Source of the DNA: Caballeronia sp. dw_19
GTDB lineage: Bacteria > Pseudomonadota > Gammaproteobacteria > Burkholderiales > Burkholderiaceae
DNA length: 64,000 nt
NCBI RefSeq assembly: GCF_018449515.1
Contig: NZ_JAAVUQ010000018.1
Span: forward strand, 62,001 to 126,000
Direction: 5' to 3'
The first letter of the stretch is position 1. Every line of letters starts with the position of its first letter. A program made the translations under genes and the position numbers. This document shows, in pieces, positions 1-9,159 of this stretch. Under the pieces are notes generated by a model. That model did no database searches. It was not told the origin of the DNA and saw nothing but the letters and a program-made list of their open reading frames with translations.

Positions 1-689
1 TTGCCAGTCAGCTCGGCGCCGATCGACTTCGGGTCACCCGTCACGATATTCAGCACCCCCTTGGGCAACCCCGCGCGCTCGGCCAGCACGGCCATGGCGA
101 AGGCGGAAAACGGCGTTGCCTCCGCGGGCTTGACGACGATCGAACAACCGGCTGCGAGTGCCGGACCTACCTTGCGCGTGATCATCGCGCTCGGAAAATT
201 CCACGGGGTAATAGCCGCGCAGACGCCGATCGGCTCCTTGGTCACCACGATGCGTTTATCGGCGGCGGGCGATGCCAGCGTGTCACCCGCGACGCGTTTG
301 CCTTCCTCCGCGAACCACTCGATAAACGATGCCGCGTAGACGATCTCACCCCGGGCTTCGGCGAGCGGCTTGCCTTGCTCGCGGGTGAGGATCATGGCGA
401 GATCGTCGGCGTGTTCCAGCATCAGTTCGTACCAGCGGCGCAGGACAGCCGCACGTTCCTTCGCGGTCTTCTTGCGCCAGAGCGGCCACGCGGTGTTCGC
501 CGCATCGATCGCGCGACGCGTTTCCGCCGGGCCCATCCTGGGCACATGACCGAGCGACTGACCGTTCGCCGGGTCGATGACTTCGAAGGTGGAGGCGTCG
601 TCGGCGCCTTGCCACTCGCCGTCGATGAACGCGTCGTGACGCAGCAGCGCCGGGTCTTTTAACAGCATGGGTGAACGTTGCGCGCTCAT
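1..689 (-). CDS. gabD: Succinate-semialdehyde dehydrogenase (partial, N-terminal 229 residues)
   Basis: NAD(P)-dependent oxidation of succinate semialdehyde to succinate, second step of GABA catabolism. The minus-strand frame starts at the ATG at 689-687, which overlaps the gabT stop as ATGA, so the two are translationally coupled. Visible aldehyde dehydrogenase signatures are [14 protein letters not shown], the nucleotide-binding stretch [12 protein letters not shown] and [19 protein letters not shown]. The catalytic Cys/Glu half lies beyond the left edge, so about half of the usual 480-490 residues are present. The identity as gabD rather than another ALDH rests on its position after gabT. 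Confidence 0.93.
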   Translation of the reverse strand, partial: MSAQRSPMLLKDPALLRHDAFIDGEWQGADDASTFEVIDPANGQSLGHVPRMGPAETRRAIDAANTAWPLWRKKTAKERAAVLRRWYELMLEHADDLAMILTREQGKPLAEARGEIVYAASFIEWFAEEGKRVAGDTLASPAADKRIVVTKEPIGVCAAITPWNFPSAMITRKVGPALAAGCSIVVKPAEATPFSAFAMAVLAERAGLPKGVLNIVTGDPKSIGAELTG

Positions 690-1981
690 GCTGCGACCCC
701 CACTTCTTCTGTCAGGACACGTTCGAGAATAGCGAGTGCTTCATCGAACACGGCGTCCTGAATGGTCAGCGGAAACAGGAACCGGATCACGTTGCTATGC
801 ACGCCGCAAATCAGCAAAAGCAGGCCGCGCTCAAGCGCCAGGGTTTGCACGCGCTTGGCGAAAGCGGCATCGGCTTCGGTGGTGCCGGGCTTGCAGAATT
901 CAACGGCGATCATGCCGCCGGGGCCGCGCACATCGGCGATCTGCGGCACGTCTGCCTTAATCGATGACAGCCGCGACTTCAGCTTATCGCCCAGTCGCAC
1001 GGCACGCTCGCAAAGCTTCTCTTCATCGATGATCTCAAGCACCGCATGCGCCGACGCCACCGCCAGCGGATTGCCGGCATACGTGCCGCCAAGACCGCCG
1101 GGCGCGACCGCGTCCATCACATCGGCACGACCGACCACGCCCGACAGCGGCATACCGCCCGCCAGGCTTTTGGCGATGGTCATCAGGTCCGGCACGACGT
1201 CGTAATGTTGCATCGCGAACAACTTGCCCGTGCGCGCGAAGCCGGTTTGCACTTCATCGGCGATCAGCAGGATGCCGTGGGTGTCGCAGAGCTTGCGTAA
1301 CGCGCGGACGAATTCCACGGGTGCCTGATAGAAACCGCCTTCACCCTGAACCGGTTCGAAGATGATCGCGGCAACGCGCTTGGCCTCGATATCCGCCGCG
1401 AAGAGATGCTCGATGGCCCGCAACGAATCTTCCGTCGTGATGCCGCGCAGCGGGTTCGGAAACGGGGCGTGGAATACGTCGGACGGGAACGGCCCGAAGC
1501 CGATCTTATAGGGTGCTACCTTGCCCGTGAGCGCCATGCCCATGAACGTGCGGCCGTGGAACCCGCCCGTGAACGCGATCACGCCCGGCCGGCCCGTCGC
1601 GGCGCGCGCGATCTTGATGGCGTTTTCGACTGCTTCCGCGCCGGTCGTGAAGAACGCGGCCTTTTTTGCATAGTCGCCGGGTGCGCGCGCGATGATCTTC
1701 TCGGCGAGCGAAACATACGATTCGTAAGGGACGATCTGATACGCCGTATGCGTGAAGCGTTCGAGTTGCGCGCGCATTGCCGCGACAATTTTCGGGTGAC
1801 GATGCCCGGTGTTGCATACCGCGATGCCCGCCGCGAAGTCGATGAAACGGCGGCCTTCCACATCCCACAGCTCGGCGTTTTCCGCACGTTCGGCGTAGAA
1901 ATCGCACATCACGCCGACACCGCGCGGCGTGGCGGCATCTTTGCGGGCTTTAAGGTCGGCATTCTTCAGGGTCTGGCTCAC
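686..1981 (-). CDS. gabT: 4-aminobutyrate--2-oxoglutarate transaminase
   Basis: PLP-dependent class III aminotransferase converting GABA and 2-oxoglutarate to succinate semialdehyde and glutamate. The 431-residue product shows the class III core: [19 protein letters not shown], the [15 protein letters not shown] segment, the PLP aspartate in [15 protein letters not shown] and the Schiff-base lysine in [19 protein letters not shown]. The GTG at 1981 is chosen as start because an AAGGAG lies 7 bases upstream and homologues begin with the same Ser-Gln-Thr-Leu segment. An open frame continues to 2044 but would overlap the regulatory region. It forms a coupled operon with gabD and is divergent from gabR. 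Confidence 0.93.
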   Translation of the reverse strand: MSQTLKNADLKARKDAATPRGVGVMCDFYAERAENAELWDVEGRRFIDFAAGIAVCNTGHRHPKIVAAMRAQLERFTHTAYQIVPYESYVSLAEKIIARAPGDYAKKAAFFTTGAEAVENAIKIARAATGRPGVIAFTGGFHGRTFMGMALTGKVAPYKIGFGPFPSDVFHAPFPNPLRGITTEDSLRAIEHLFAADIEAKRVAAIIFEPVQGEGGFYQAPVEFVRALRKLCDTHGILLIADEVQTGFARTGKLFAMQHYDVVPDLMTIAKSLAGGMPLSGVVGRADVMDAVAPGGLGGTYAGNPLAVASAHAVLEIIDEEKLCERAVRLGDKLKSRLSSIKADVPQIADVRGPGGMIAVEFCKPGTTEADAAFAKRVQTLALERGLLLLICGVHSNVIRFLFPLTIQDAVFDEALAILERVLTEEVGVAA

Positions 1982-2031
1982 GGCATCGCTCCTTGGCGGG
2001 TTTTTAGGCGTTGCCTCGACTATAGTAAGAT

Positions 2032-2077
2032 TTGGCTCTTTCAATCAGAGCCATTTCCGCGTTTTTATAGGAGCCAA
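2032..2077. promoter_or_regulatory. Probable GabR operator in the gabT-gabR divergent promoter
   Basis: Three copies of the half-site TTGGCTC/GAGCCAA lie between the divergent genes: TTGGCTC at 2032-2038, GAGCCA at 2048-2053 and GAGCCAA at 2071-2077. The outer two are perfect inverted repeats. GabR/MocR regulators bind repeated half-sites in such divergent regions. Assignment to GabR is inferred from position. The rightmost half-site overlaps the ribosome binding region of gabR, which would suit autorepression. Confidence 0.55.
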
Positions 2078-2084
2078 TTATTCG

Positions 2085-3581
2085 ATGGCCGCGATGCGTG
2101 CAAGCATGTTGTCCGACTGGCTGGCTCAGCGGATTGAACGAACGGGCGGGCTGCCGATTTATCGGCAGTTATATGGTTTGTTGCAGCAGGCCATTCTGTC
2201 GCGGGAATTGCCGGCCGGAACCAAAGTGCCGTCGTCCCGATTGCTCGCGAGCGAGCTGGGTCTCGGCCGCAATACGGTCACGCAGGTGTATGAGCAACTC
2301 GCGCTGGAAGGCTACGTGTGGTCGGCGACCGGGCAGGGCACGTTTGTCTCGGACAGCGCGCCGGACGATATCGTAGGCGCGGAATCCATGGCGCCCGATG
2401 CGGTCCTAGCGGAACCGCGTGTGCTGTCCGCGCGTGGCGCACGGTTGTTGCAAGGGGCGGGTGTGTCTCAGCGGCAAGGCGGCGCGTTCATGCCCGGCGT
2501 GCCCGATGTATCGAAGTTTCCAGCGGCCGTCTGGAGCCGCTTGCAATCGAAATACTGGCGTCGCTTGCCGCCCGATCTGCTGACCTACGCGCCTGGTGGT
2601 GGTTTGCCCAAGCTGCGTCAGGTGCTCGCCGATTATTTGCGGACCTCGCGGTCGGTGCGTTGCACGCCGGAGCAAATCATCGTGACGACGGGGATTCATC
2701 AGTCCATCGATCTCGCCGTGCGCCTGCTGTCCGATTCCGGCGATGTCATCTGGACCGAAGACCCGTGCTACTGGGGCGTGCGTAGCGTGTTGCAAGTGTC
2801 CGGGCTATCGCTCAAGGCCATTCCGGTGGATGCAGAGGGCATCAATCCTTCTGTGGACGATCTTGCAGACCCGCCCAAGCTGATGCTGGTCACGCCATCG
2901 CATCAATACCCGCTCGGCATGGTGATGAGCCTCGCGCGGCGGCGGATGCTGCTGGAGTTCGCGCGGCAAAACGGCTGCTGGATCATCGAGGACGATTACG
3001 ACAGCGAGTTTCGATACGGCAGCCGGCCGCTCGCGTCGCTGCAAGGACTCGATACATCGGGTCAGGTGATCTACGTGGGCAGCTTCGGCAAGACGCTTTT
3101 CCCGGGTCTGCGGATTGGCTATATCGTGGTGCCCGAGGGATTGTCGACGAGCTTTGCAACAGCGTCCGCCGAGTTGTATCGCGAGGGGCAGTTGTTGCAG
3201 CAGGCGGTGCTGGCCGAGTTCATCGCGGAGGGGCATTTCACGTCGCATATCCGGCGAATGCGCGGAATCTACGGGCAGCGTCGCCAGATCCTGCTGGACA
3301 CGATCAGGAAGCGGTATGGCGACGCGTTGCAGATTGTCGGTGGCGATGCAGGGCTGCATCTCGTGCTGCGTTTGCCTGATGGTGTGGATGATCGCGAAGT
3401 GGCGAAAGCGGCGCTCGCGGTCAATATTGTGGTGCGGCCGCTATCGGGTTATTTCTTGAGGCCGGGCGAGGGGATGTCGGGCTTGTTGATTGGGTACGGC
3501 TGCGTGGCCGAAGAGGAAATCGAGCCGGCGTTTGAAAAGCTGGCGACGGTGCTTGACCCGGCGTTGGGCATTAGCGGGTAA
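2085..3581 (+). CDS. gabR: GabR/PdxR-type MocR-family transcriptional regulator
   Basis: Fusion of an N-terminal winged-helix GntR DNA-binding domain (about residues 10-80, containing PAGTKVPSSRLLASELGLGR and the YEQLALEGYVWSATGQGTFV wing) to a class I aminotransferase-like effector domain (about 120-490). The PLP lysine is in GSFGKTLFPGLRIGYIV and the PLP-binding aspartate in IIEDDYDSEFRYG. The 498-residue length is typical of MocR proteins. The ATG at 2085 follows a TAGGAG 11 bases upstream; ATGs at 2094 and 2106 are alternatives. Divergence from gabTD points to a GabR role, activating GABA catabolism in response to GABA and PLP. A PdxR-like role cannot be excluded. Confidence 0.8.
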   Translation: MAAMRASMLSDWLAQRIERTGGLPIYRQLYGLLQQAILSRELPAGTKVPSSRLLASELGLGRNTVTQVYEQLALEGYVWSATGQGTFVSDSAPDDIVGAESMAPDAVLAEPRVLSARGARLLQGAGVSQRQGGAFMPGVPDVSKFPAAVWSRLQSKYWRRLPPDLLTYAPGGGLPKLRQVLADYLRTSRSVRCTPEQIIVTTGIHQSIDLAVRLLSDSGDVIWTEDPCYWGVRSVLQVSGLSLKAIPVDAEGINPSVDDLADPPKLMLVTPSHQYPLGMVMSLARRRMLLEFARQNGCWIIEDDYDSEFRYGSRPLASLQGLDTSGQVIYVGSFGKTLFPGLRIGYIVVPEGLSTSFATASAELYREGQLLQQAVLAEFIAEGHFTSHIRRMRGIYGQRRQILLDTIRKRYGDALQIVGGDAGLHLVLRLPDGVDDREVAKAALAVNIVVRPLSGYFLRPGEGMSGLLIGYGCVAEEEIEPAFEKLATVLDPALGISG

Positions 3582-3617
3582 CACGGTCCCGACTTTCCCA
3601 TTCCCAATATTCGGCGA

Positions 3618-3950
3618 TTAACCGATTGCCAGCCGGACCGGCTTTCCCACTCTGCTTAGCATCTCGACCAACGTATCGATAGTGAACTTGGCCGTCTTCT
3701 TGTTCACCACGTCGGATACACGAGGCCGCGACACCATCAGGATCTTTGCTGCCTCCGCCTGCTTGAGATGATGCTGCTCGATCCATTCAGCAAGCTCCGA
3801 CATCAATTGTTCCTTGAGCTGCTGCGTGTCGTTGATTTGCTTGCGCGAAGCGGCCTGAAGCAGCTTGGCTTCCTCGACCGAAAACCCGAGTTCACGGAAC
3901 AGATTTGCGCCCGGTTTTGTCACATGGCGGATTTCAGTATCGATCGTCAT
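3618..3950 (-). CDS. higA: HigA-type XRE antitoxin
   Basis: Antitoxin and autorepressor of a HigBA-type module. The 110-residue protein has a helix-turn-helix in its second half (about 60-95, LKQAEAAKILMVSRPRVSDV followed by KFTIDTLVEML), as in HigA/HTH_37 antitoxins. Its ATG at 3950 overlaps the toxin stop as ATGA. The toxin-first gene order is characteristic of higBA. The gene is intact although its partner frame carries a nonsense codon. It is convergent with gabR, with 36 bases between them and no clear terminator. Confidence 0.85.
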   Translation of the reverse strand: MTIDTEIRHVTKPGANLFRELGFSVEEAKLLQAASRKQINDTQQLKEQLMSELAEWIEQHHLKQAEAAKILMVSRPRVSDVVNKKTAKFTIDTLVEMLSRVGKPVRLAIG

Positions 3951-4291
3951 TGATTGATCTTCCTTGCGTTGGCCACGGCGCGATAGCGCGCCTCGGCGAT
4001 TTCTTTATCCCGCTTGCTGGTTGCCTGGGTTTTCTTCTGGAAGCAGTGCAGGACATATACCGCTTCCTCGAACTTGGCTACGTACATCACCCGGAAAATG
4101 CCGCTGCTGTCCCTGATACGGATTTCCCGAGCTCCAGCACCCACCTCCCCAAACGGCTTCCAGTCCTCGGGGTCCAACCCAGACTGAACCTTGCTCAACT
4201 GGAAGCCGGCATCCCTACGTGGCTCCTCTGGAAACTCCAGTAGGTCGTCGTAGGCGGACCCTACCCAACGGATTTATTTCTCCGGCGTCAT
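3947..4291 (-). pseudogene. higB: HigB-like toxin with in-frame ochre stop at codon 6
   Basis: Phage Gp49/HigB-like mRNA interferase family. Reading from the ATG at 4291, five codons (MTPEK) are followed by TAA at 4276-4274, after which the frame stays open to 3947. It encodes a family-like sequence with IRWVGSAYDDLLEFPEEPRR, VGAGAREIRIRD and VYVLHCFQKKTQ. An AAGGAC ribosome site precedes the ATG, so this is the expected start. Without read-through only an N-truncated product of about 83 residues from TTG at 4198 is possible, lacking the first strand and helix. Likely an inactivated toxin, or a sequencing error at one base. Confidence 0.7.
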
Positions 4292-4302
4292 GGCGTCCTT
4301 AT

Positions 4303-4318
4303 GTATAAAATTTTATAC
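4303..4318. promoter_or_regulatory. Perfect 16-bp palindrome upstream of higBA (operator/-10 region)
   Basis: GTATAAAATTTTATAC is a perfect palindrome ending 12 bases before the higB ATG. It contains a TATAAA-like -10 element on the minus strand. HigA-type antitoxins repress their own operon through such palindromes, so this is the likely autoregulatory site. Confidence 0.65.
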
Positions 4319-4510
4319 CATTTTCGCCGGAACTCAAGGGTTTGTCATCGTGGCGTTCTGACTCGGGTCGGAACACCCAGGGCAGGGCGTTACAACGCCG
4401 CCGAAAGTCCGCCGCAGACTATGATAAAAAGGGACGCACGGTAGGGCTGAAGAAAACGGTGCGCCGCCGTAATCGAAGCATAATAGAACGTGTACCCTAC
4501 AATTCTTCCC

Positions 4511-4981
4511 ATGTCCAAAAAACCGCCCACCCCTGCGGATGTTTCCGCGAGCGAGGAGTATCACTTCTCCGAGCAGATCGGCCACTTGCTGCGACGCGCG
4601 TACCAGCGCCACGTCGCCATCTTCCAGGCGGCCATTCCAGATTCCGACCTGACCGCGGCGCAGTTCGTCACTCTGTGCGCGGTCAAGGAACAGCAATCCT
4701 GCTCGCTTAACGACATCGTCAAGGCGACAGCGATCGACCAGGCCACCATTCGTGGCGTGGTCGAGCGGTTGAAAGCGCGTTCACTGATCGTGGTTTCGCC
4801 CGACCCACTCGATGGCCGCAAGCTGCTGGTGCGTACCACACCGGAAGGCCTCGCGCTGATCGACCAGACCGTGCCTTTTGCCCGGCAAGTAAGCGAGCAA
4901 ACGTATGGGGGTTTGAACCCGGCGGAGCGGGTTGCCATTGTGTATCTGCTGCGCGCCATGACGCGGGCGGAAGATAGCTGA
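4511..4981 (+). CDS. NicR-like MarR-family regulator (first paralogue)
   Basis: MarR winged-helix repressor of 156 residues. The dimerisation helix SEQIGHLLRRAYQRHVAIF is followed by the DNA-binding region (ATAIDQATIRGVVERLKARS) and a wing with the conserved D-x-R (DPLDGRK). It is clearly paralogous to the regulator at 15837-16319, sharing the Q-I-G-H-L-L-R and A-T-A-I-D signatures. It lies at the left edge of the nic cluster, convergent with the molybdopterin subunit gene. The ATG at 4511 is preferred over an upstream open frame from 4490. Nicotinate-responsive repression is inferred from P. putida NicR. Confidence 0.8.
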   Translation: MSKKPPTPADVSASEEYHFSEQIGHLLRRAYQRHVAIFQAAIPDSDLTAAQFVTLCAVKEQQSCSLNDIVKATAIDQATIRGVVERLKARSLIVVSPDPLDGRKLLVRTTPEGLALIDQTVPFARQVSEQTYGGLNPAERVAIVYLLRAMTRAEDS

Positions 4982-5018
4982 GCTTGTGCGTATCGATAGA
5001 CAAGCCGCTGCTACGCGC

Positions 5019-7289
5019 TTATCGATGCTCGACAGGCACCCGCGCTGCGGCGGCCTGCAGCGTGGCCCTGACCGCGTCTGGCGTGAATGGCGGTTCGCGG
5101 AAGCGCACGCCGGTTGCATCGAATAACGCATTGGAGATAGCGGGCGCACCGGGGAGCGAAGCAGACTCGCCGGCGCCGAGCGGCGGCTCGCCTTGCCGGT
5201 CGACCAGCACCACGTCCACGGGGGGCAGTTCGGGGAATGTCAGGATCGGATAGCTGCCCCATTCCTTGCTTGCGACCAGACCGTCGGTAAAGCGCACACG
5301 CTCTTTCATCGTGCGGCTCAGCGTCTGGATCACATTGCCGTGGATCTGATGGCGCACGCCGTCCGGATTGATCACGGTGCCCGTGTCCTGACCGACCGTC
5401 ACCCGCTTGATGCGGATTTCTCCGCTGACAGTATCGACTTCCAGATCGACGATCCACGCTGACCAGGCCGCACCGAAACCGGGAAAGCGGCTATGCACAT
5501 ATCGTGCATACGCCACGCCGCGCCCTTGAAGCACGCGTTCGCCGGTATCGCGAGCTGGAAGGCGTCCGGCACGGGCTTGCCAGCCTGCGCGTTCGGCAAC
5601 CGCTTCAAGCAACGCCACGGCCCGATCGTCCTTCAGATGACGCAACCGGAATGCCAGAGGATCGGCGCCGGTCTCGAACGCGAGTTCATCGATGAATACA
5701 TCATGGGCGAAGGAGTTCGGCAGTGCGGAAACACCCCTGAACCACGATGCCCTGACGAGCGGCGCCAGGTCGTGGCAGACGAAACGGCGATGCGCGAAGG
5801 TGTAGGGCGTCACCGCGGTCCGGTCGCCCATTTCAAAGATGCGCGGCTCGGCCGGTGTCGCGCCGGTGAGCAGCAGGGCGAGCATGGGCGCATCGTTCGA
5901 TGGATAGCGCGAGGCGAACGTATAACCCAGCGTGTCGCCGCTGCGTGACACCGTGCCGGTCACATCCACAACTTGTGCCGTGCCCTTGGGCTCCCACTGA
6001 TGTTCGTCAGCGCGCGATAGCTGGACCCGCACCGGCTGGTCCATGGCACGCGAGAGCAGGAGCGCGTCGCCGGCAACGTCGTCGGCGCAATTGCGGCCAT
6101 AGCACCCAGAGGCCTCCATGCGGACGATATCGATATCGGCTTCGTCCCGCTCGACCAGACGCGACAAGTCGTAGCGCAAGGTCTGCGGGTTCTGCGTGCC
6201 CGACCATACCGTGATGCGCCCGTCCTGATAGTCCGCGAGGGCGCAGGACGGCCCGATCGAGCCATGCATCTGGTACGGCCAGACATAACTGCGTGTAAGC
6301 GTCGTCGTGCCGGCTTGGTCCTGCACGCTCTCCACGTCGCCCTCTTCGAGCAGCAGGCGCCGCTGGGCCGGAGCCTGAGCGATGGCCTCTGCAGGGTTAT
6401 CGAGGGAGGGCAGCGGCGGCAGCGGGCGCCAGCGGACACGCAGCGCACGGGCCGCGCGAATCGCCTGTTCCTCGCGCTCGGCCACCACCCCGACGAAGTC
6501 ACCGATCACGACCACGCCGCGCACGCCCGGCAGCGTATCGACCGATGAACGGTCCACGTCGATCAGCGTCTTGCCGACGAACGCGCCGCAGTCATGTCCT
6601 GCATAGGGTGGCCTCACGACGCGCCCGTGCAGCATGCCGGGCACGCGCATGTCGTGAACGAAGGTCAGGGTGCCGGTGGCCTTGGCGGGCAGGTCGACGC
6701 GCGGTGTCGCCCGCCCGACAATCCGGTAGGTTGACGGGTCCTTAACCGCGATGGATGAGTCGATGGGGAGCGAGATTCGCTGCCCCTGTAGCAGCTCGCC
6801 GAAGCCGATGCGGGTCTTGTCCGGAGCAATGACATAACCGTCGTCGGTGGCAAGGCGGGCGGCATCGAGCCCCCAGCGCTCTGCTGCCAGCCCGATCAAC
6901 ACGAGCCGTGCTTGCGCCGCGGCAAACCTGAGCGGCACGGCGGATATCTGGATGGTCGCGCTGGCGATGGTCGGGCCCTGGTTGGGCACTTGAGCGGAGT
7001 CGCCGAGGATCATCTTGACGCGCGGGGCCGGCACGTCGAGTTCCTCCGCCACGATCTGCGCGAGCGACGTGCGGATGCCGGTGCCGAGATCGACGTGACC
7101 GTTGAACGCCAGGATGCTGCCATCGTCCAGGATCGCGACGAAAATTTCCGGCGAGTCCTGAACGTAGGAAGACCCGCTGCCCGGTTGACCGGGCGCGGGC
7201 TTGACCGGCGCGATCGGCTGCCTGACGATGGTCAGGCAGCCGCTGCGCGCGAGCAGTTCACCTCGGGTGAGCGCTGCTGCAGTGGGCAT
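5019..7289 (-). CDS. nicB: Nicotinate dehydrogenase molybdopterin subunit (intact NicB catalytic domain without cytochromes)
   Basis: Xanthine dehydrogenase/aldehyde oxidase-family molybdopterin subunit of 756 residues that would hydroxylate nicotinate at C6 with NicA. Family landmarks are all present: the N-terminal FNGHVDLGTGIRTSLAQIVA, the substrate-pocket segments YQMHGSIGPS and EASGCYGRNCADDVAGDALL, VGQDTGTVINPDGVRHQIHG, and the active-site glutamate in GAGESASLPGAPA (Glu about 708). The Pseudomonas NicB is about 1,190 residues with three cytochrome c domains at its C-terminus; here the protein stops after the molybdenum domain. The electron-transfer part is supplied by a second gene at 12968-15730. 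No Tat or Sec signal is evident. It is the last gene of the minus-strand nic group. Confidence 0.85.
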   Translation of the reverse strand: MPTAAALTRGELLARSGCLTIVRQPIAPVKPAPGQPGSGSSYVQDSPEIFVAILDDGSILAFNGHVDLGTGIRTSLAQIVAEELDVPAPRVKMILGDSAQVPNQGPTIASATIQISAVPLRFAAAQARLVLIGLAAERWGLDAARLATDDGYVIAPDKTRIGFGELLQGQRISLPIDSSIAVKDPSTYRIVGRATPRVDLPAKATGTLTFVHDMRVPGMLHGRVVRPPYAGHDCGAFVGKTLIDVDRSSVDTLPGVRGVVVIGDFVGVVAEREEQAIRAARALRVRWRPLPPLPSLDNPAEAIAQAPAQRRLLLEEGDVESVQDQAGTTTLTRSYVWPYQMHGSIGPSCALADYQDGRITVWSGTQNPQTLRYDLSRLVERDEADIDIVRMEASGCYGRNCADDVAGDALLLSRAMDQPVRVQLSRADEHQWEPKGTAQVVDVTGTVSRSGDTLGYTFASRYPSNDAPMLALLLTGATPAEPRIFEMGDRTAVTPYTFAHRRFVCHDLAPLVRASWFRGVSALPNSFAHDVFIDELAFETGADPLAFRLRHLKDDRAVALLEAVAERAGWQARAGRLPARDTGERVLQGRGVAYARYVHSRFPGFGAAWSAWIVDLEVDTVSGEIRIKRVTVGQDTGTVINPDGVRHQIHGNVIQTLSRTMKERVRFTDGLVASKEWGSYPILTFPELPPVDVVLVDRQGEPPLGAGESASLPGAPAISNALFDATGVRFREPPFTPDAVRATLQAAAARVPVEHR

Positions 7290-7405
7290 GATGGTCCCTG
7301 AAAATGCCGCTTCATTCGACTAAACCGCTTCAACGCGTGGGGCTTCAAGATCAACGATACGCTTTCGCATCGTACCCGCTAGCGTTATCTCTGCAAATCC
7401 TGCGC

Positions 7406-8050
7406 TCAGGCGTGCCGTTGCTCTATCGTGGAAAGGGCTTCGTCGAGCGTCATGACAGCGGCATATTTTTGTTGCATGTCGAAGAGATTCGCATCGTGCG
7501 GGCCGATCGCCCGGTCGCCGACGCAGTCCGACACAACCAGCGGACGGAAACCATGCGACATCGCATCGACCACGCTTGCGCGTACGCATCCGCTCGTGAC
7601 TGCACCCGCCACGATCAACGTTTGCACCGCACGCTGCGATAACCACGGCGCGAGTTGCGTGCCGAAGAACGCGGAAGGCACGGTCTTGCGCACGACGAGT
7701 TCGCCCGCTGCTGGCGTCAGCTCAGGCACGATCGCGCTGTTCGGATGGTCTTCGGTGAGCGTCGCCATGCCTGGCACTTTCAGCGAAAACACGTTGTCGT
7801 CGCTACCGTCCGCTGCGTACACAATGCGGCTGTGCGCAACCGGCCAGCCATGCCGGCGCGCGGCGGCCAGCAGGTGTACCGTGCGTTCGATAGCCGGTCC
7901 GATGTTGCCGCCGCCGAAGGTCTTGGGGTCCGCGAAGCCGACCACGAAGTCGACAATCAGCAAGCCGATATTGCCTTTCACAGGCAAGGGCGTGCCGAAT
8001 CCCTGCTGTTTGTACACGCCCGATTCGGCGTGGCTCTGGATGTCGCTCAT
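7406..8050 (-). CDS. nicF: Maleamate amidohydrolase
   Basis: Isochorismatase-like cysteine hydrolase that deaminates maleamate to maleate. The 214-residue product shows the expected triad: Asp in GLLIVDFVVGFAD, Lys in ELVVRKTVPSAFFGT and Cys in GAVTSGCVRASVVDAM. The family cis-peptide region sits just before the cysteine. It is flanked by nicX and the molybdopterin subunit gene, which fixes the substrate more firmly than the fold alone. Confidence 0.9.
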   Translation of the reverse strand: MSDIQSHAESGVYKQQGFGTPLPVKGNIGLLIVDFVVGFADPKTFGGGNIGPAIERTVHLLAAARRHGWPVAHSRIVYAADGSDDNVFSLKVPGMATLTEDHPNSAIVPELTPAAGELVVRKTVPSAFFGTQLAPWLSQRAVQTLIVAGAVTSGCVRASVVDAMSHGFRPLVVSDCVGDRAIGPHDANLFDMQQKYAAVMTLDEALSTIEQRHA

Positions 8051-8075
8051 TCAAACTCTCCGCATGGTGATTGTT

Positions 8076-9110
8076 CTATCGGTCCATTACCACGCCATCG
8101 CGGACCACGGCTTCGCCATCGAGCATCACGTCGCAATGGCGCAGGGGGATGTCGATGTGACACGTGGTCGTACGCTTGCCGCCTGCTTCATTGTTGGGGC
8201 CGAGCGAAAACAGGAAGTTGCCTTCGAACGCGCGCGCATCCATGCCGATGGTCGCCTCGCGGTCATACAGCCCGAGCGTCGACCAACGTGCACGAGGCTG
8301 CAAACCCCATCCGATATGCGAGATTGCGTAGCCTTCCGGATCGTTGAACGAAGCCATGTAGTCGCTCAGCAAGGCCGCGTCCACACCGCCATCGATGCGC
8401 GTGGCATAACCGTTCTCAACCGTCAGCGTGATTGGATCCGTCACGTACTTTTTCTGCGGCAGCAAGATGTCACCGCGATCGATCACGATTTGCCCGCTCG
8501 CTTGTCCGTCGTTCGGGAACGTCAGCACAAAACCGCTTGGCCAATGATCCCAGCGGCCGGGTTCATCGACGAAACCGTACTCGGAGATAGCGGGGAACTC
8601 GCCCAGCGGACACACGAGTTCCGTGCCCGCTTTTGACTTGACGCGCATTTCACGCGACGCCTTGATCCGCTCGGCCGCTGCCCGCACGCGGGTGCGATCG
8701 GCTTCGGTCGGCACGAGGCGCGCGAGCACTTCGGGTGGCTCGACTGCGAGCAGGATCTTCGTGCCGGTCGCGAGGATTTCGTGCTGCTCGGGCGAGAACA
8801 ACAAGGTCATCAGGTCGAGTACGAGATCGCTCGCCTTCAACGCAGCGATAGCGGCCAGGTTGCCGGTGAGAGGCGTGGTGCCGAGATACGCGAGCGAGTC
8901 GCGGCTCAGGGCCTTTTCGCCGTTCACTGGCAGGAGGTCCAGCCGGTTGACGATCGCGCCCATGGACTGCGTGGCGATCAGCGCGCTTGAAAGCGTTTGC
9001 GGATGCGTGGACGCGCTGGTGAGGATGGTGACGGTCTGGCCCGCTTGCAGCTTCGACAACGTCAGTACCTGCTTCCATGCGGCGATCATTTCGTAATCGC
9101 TGATTGGCAT
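8076..9110 (-). CDS. nicX: 2,5-dihydroxypyridine 5,6-dioxygenase
   Basis: Fe(II)-dependent ring-cleavage dioxygenase producing N-formylmaleamate. The 344-residue length is close to P. putida NicX (350). The metal-binding His-x-Asp pair known for NicX is visible near the C-terminus in TTTCHIDIPLRHCDVML, and an upstream histidine sits in AISHIGWGLQPRARW. The ATG at 9110 is chosen because homology begins at the MPISDYEMIAAW segment; the open frame continues upstream without family resemblance. It lies 25 bases upstream of nicF. Confidence 0.9.
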   Translation of the reverse strand: MPISDYEMIAAWKQVLTLSKLQAGQTVTILTSASTHPQTLSSALIATQSMGAIVNRLDLLPVNGEKALSRDSLAYLGTTPLTGNLAAIAALKASDLVLDLMTLLFSPEQHEILATGTKILLAVEPPEVLARLVPTEADRTRVRAAAERIKASREMRVKSKAGTELVCPLGEFPAISEYGFVDEPGRWDHWPSGFVLTFPNDGQASGQIVIDRGDILLPQKKYVTDPITLTVENGYATRIDGGVDAALLSDYMASFNDPEGYAISHIGWGLQPRARWSTLGLYDREATIGMDARAFEGNFLFSLGPNNEAGGKRTTTCHIDIPLRHCDVMLDGEAVVRDGVVMDR

Positions 9111-9159
9111 GTTGACTCCTGAAGAATGAGTGTCAGTGTCGGCTTGTCTTGCGTTGCAC

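Noticed and set aside
1-339. Plus-strand open frame at the left edge
   Set aside because: It is the antisense shadow of gabD, whose minus-strand frame carries clear aldehyde dehydrogenase motifs.
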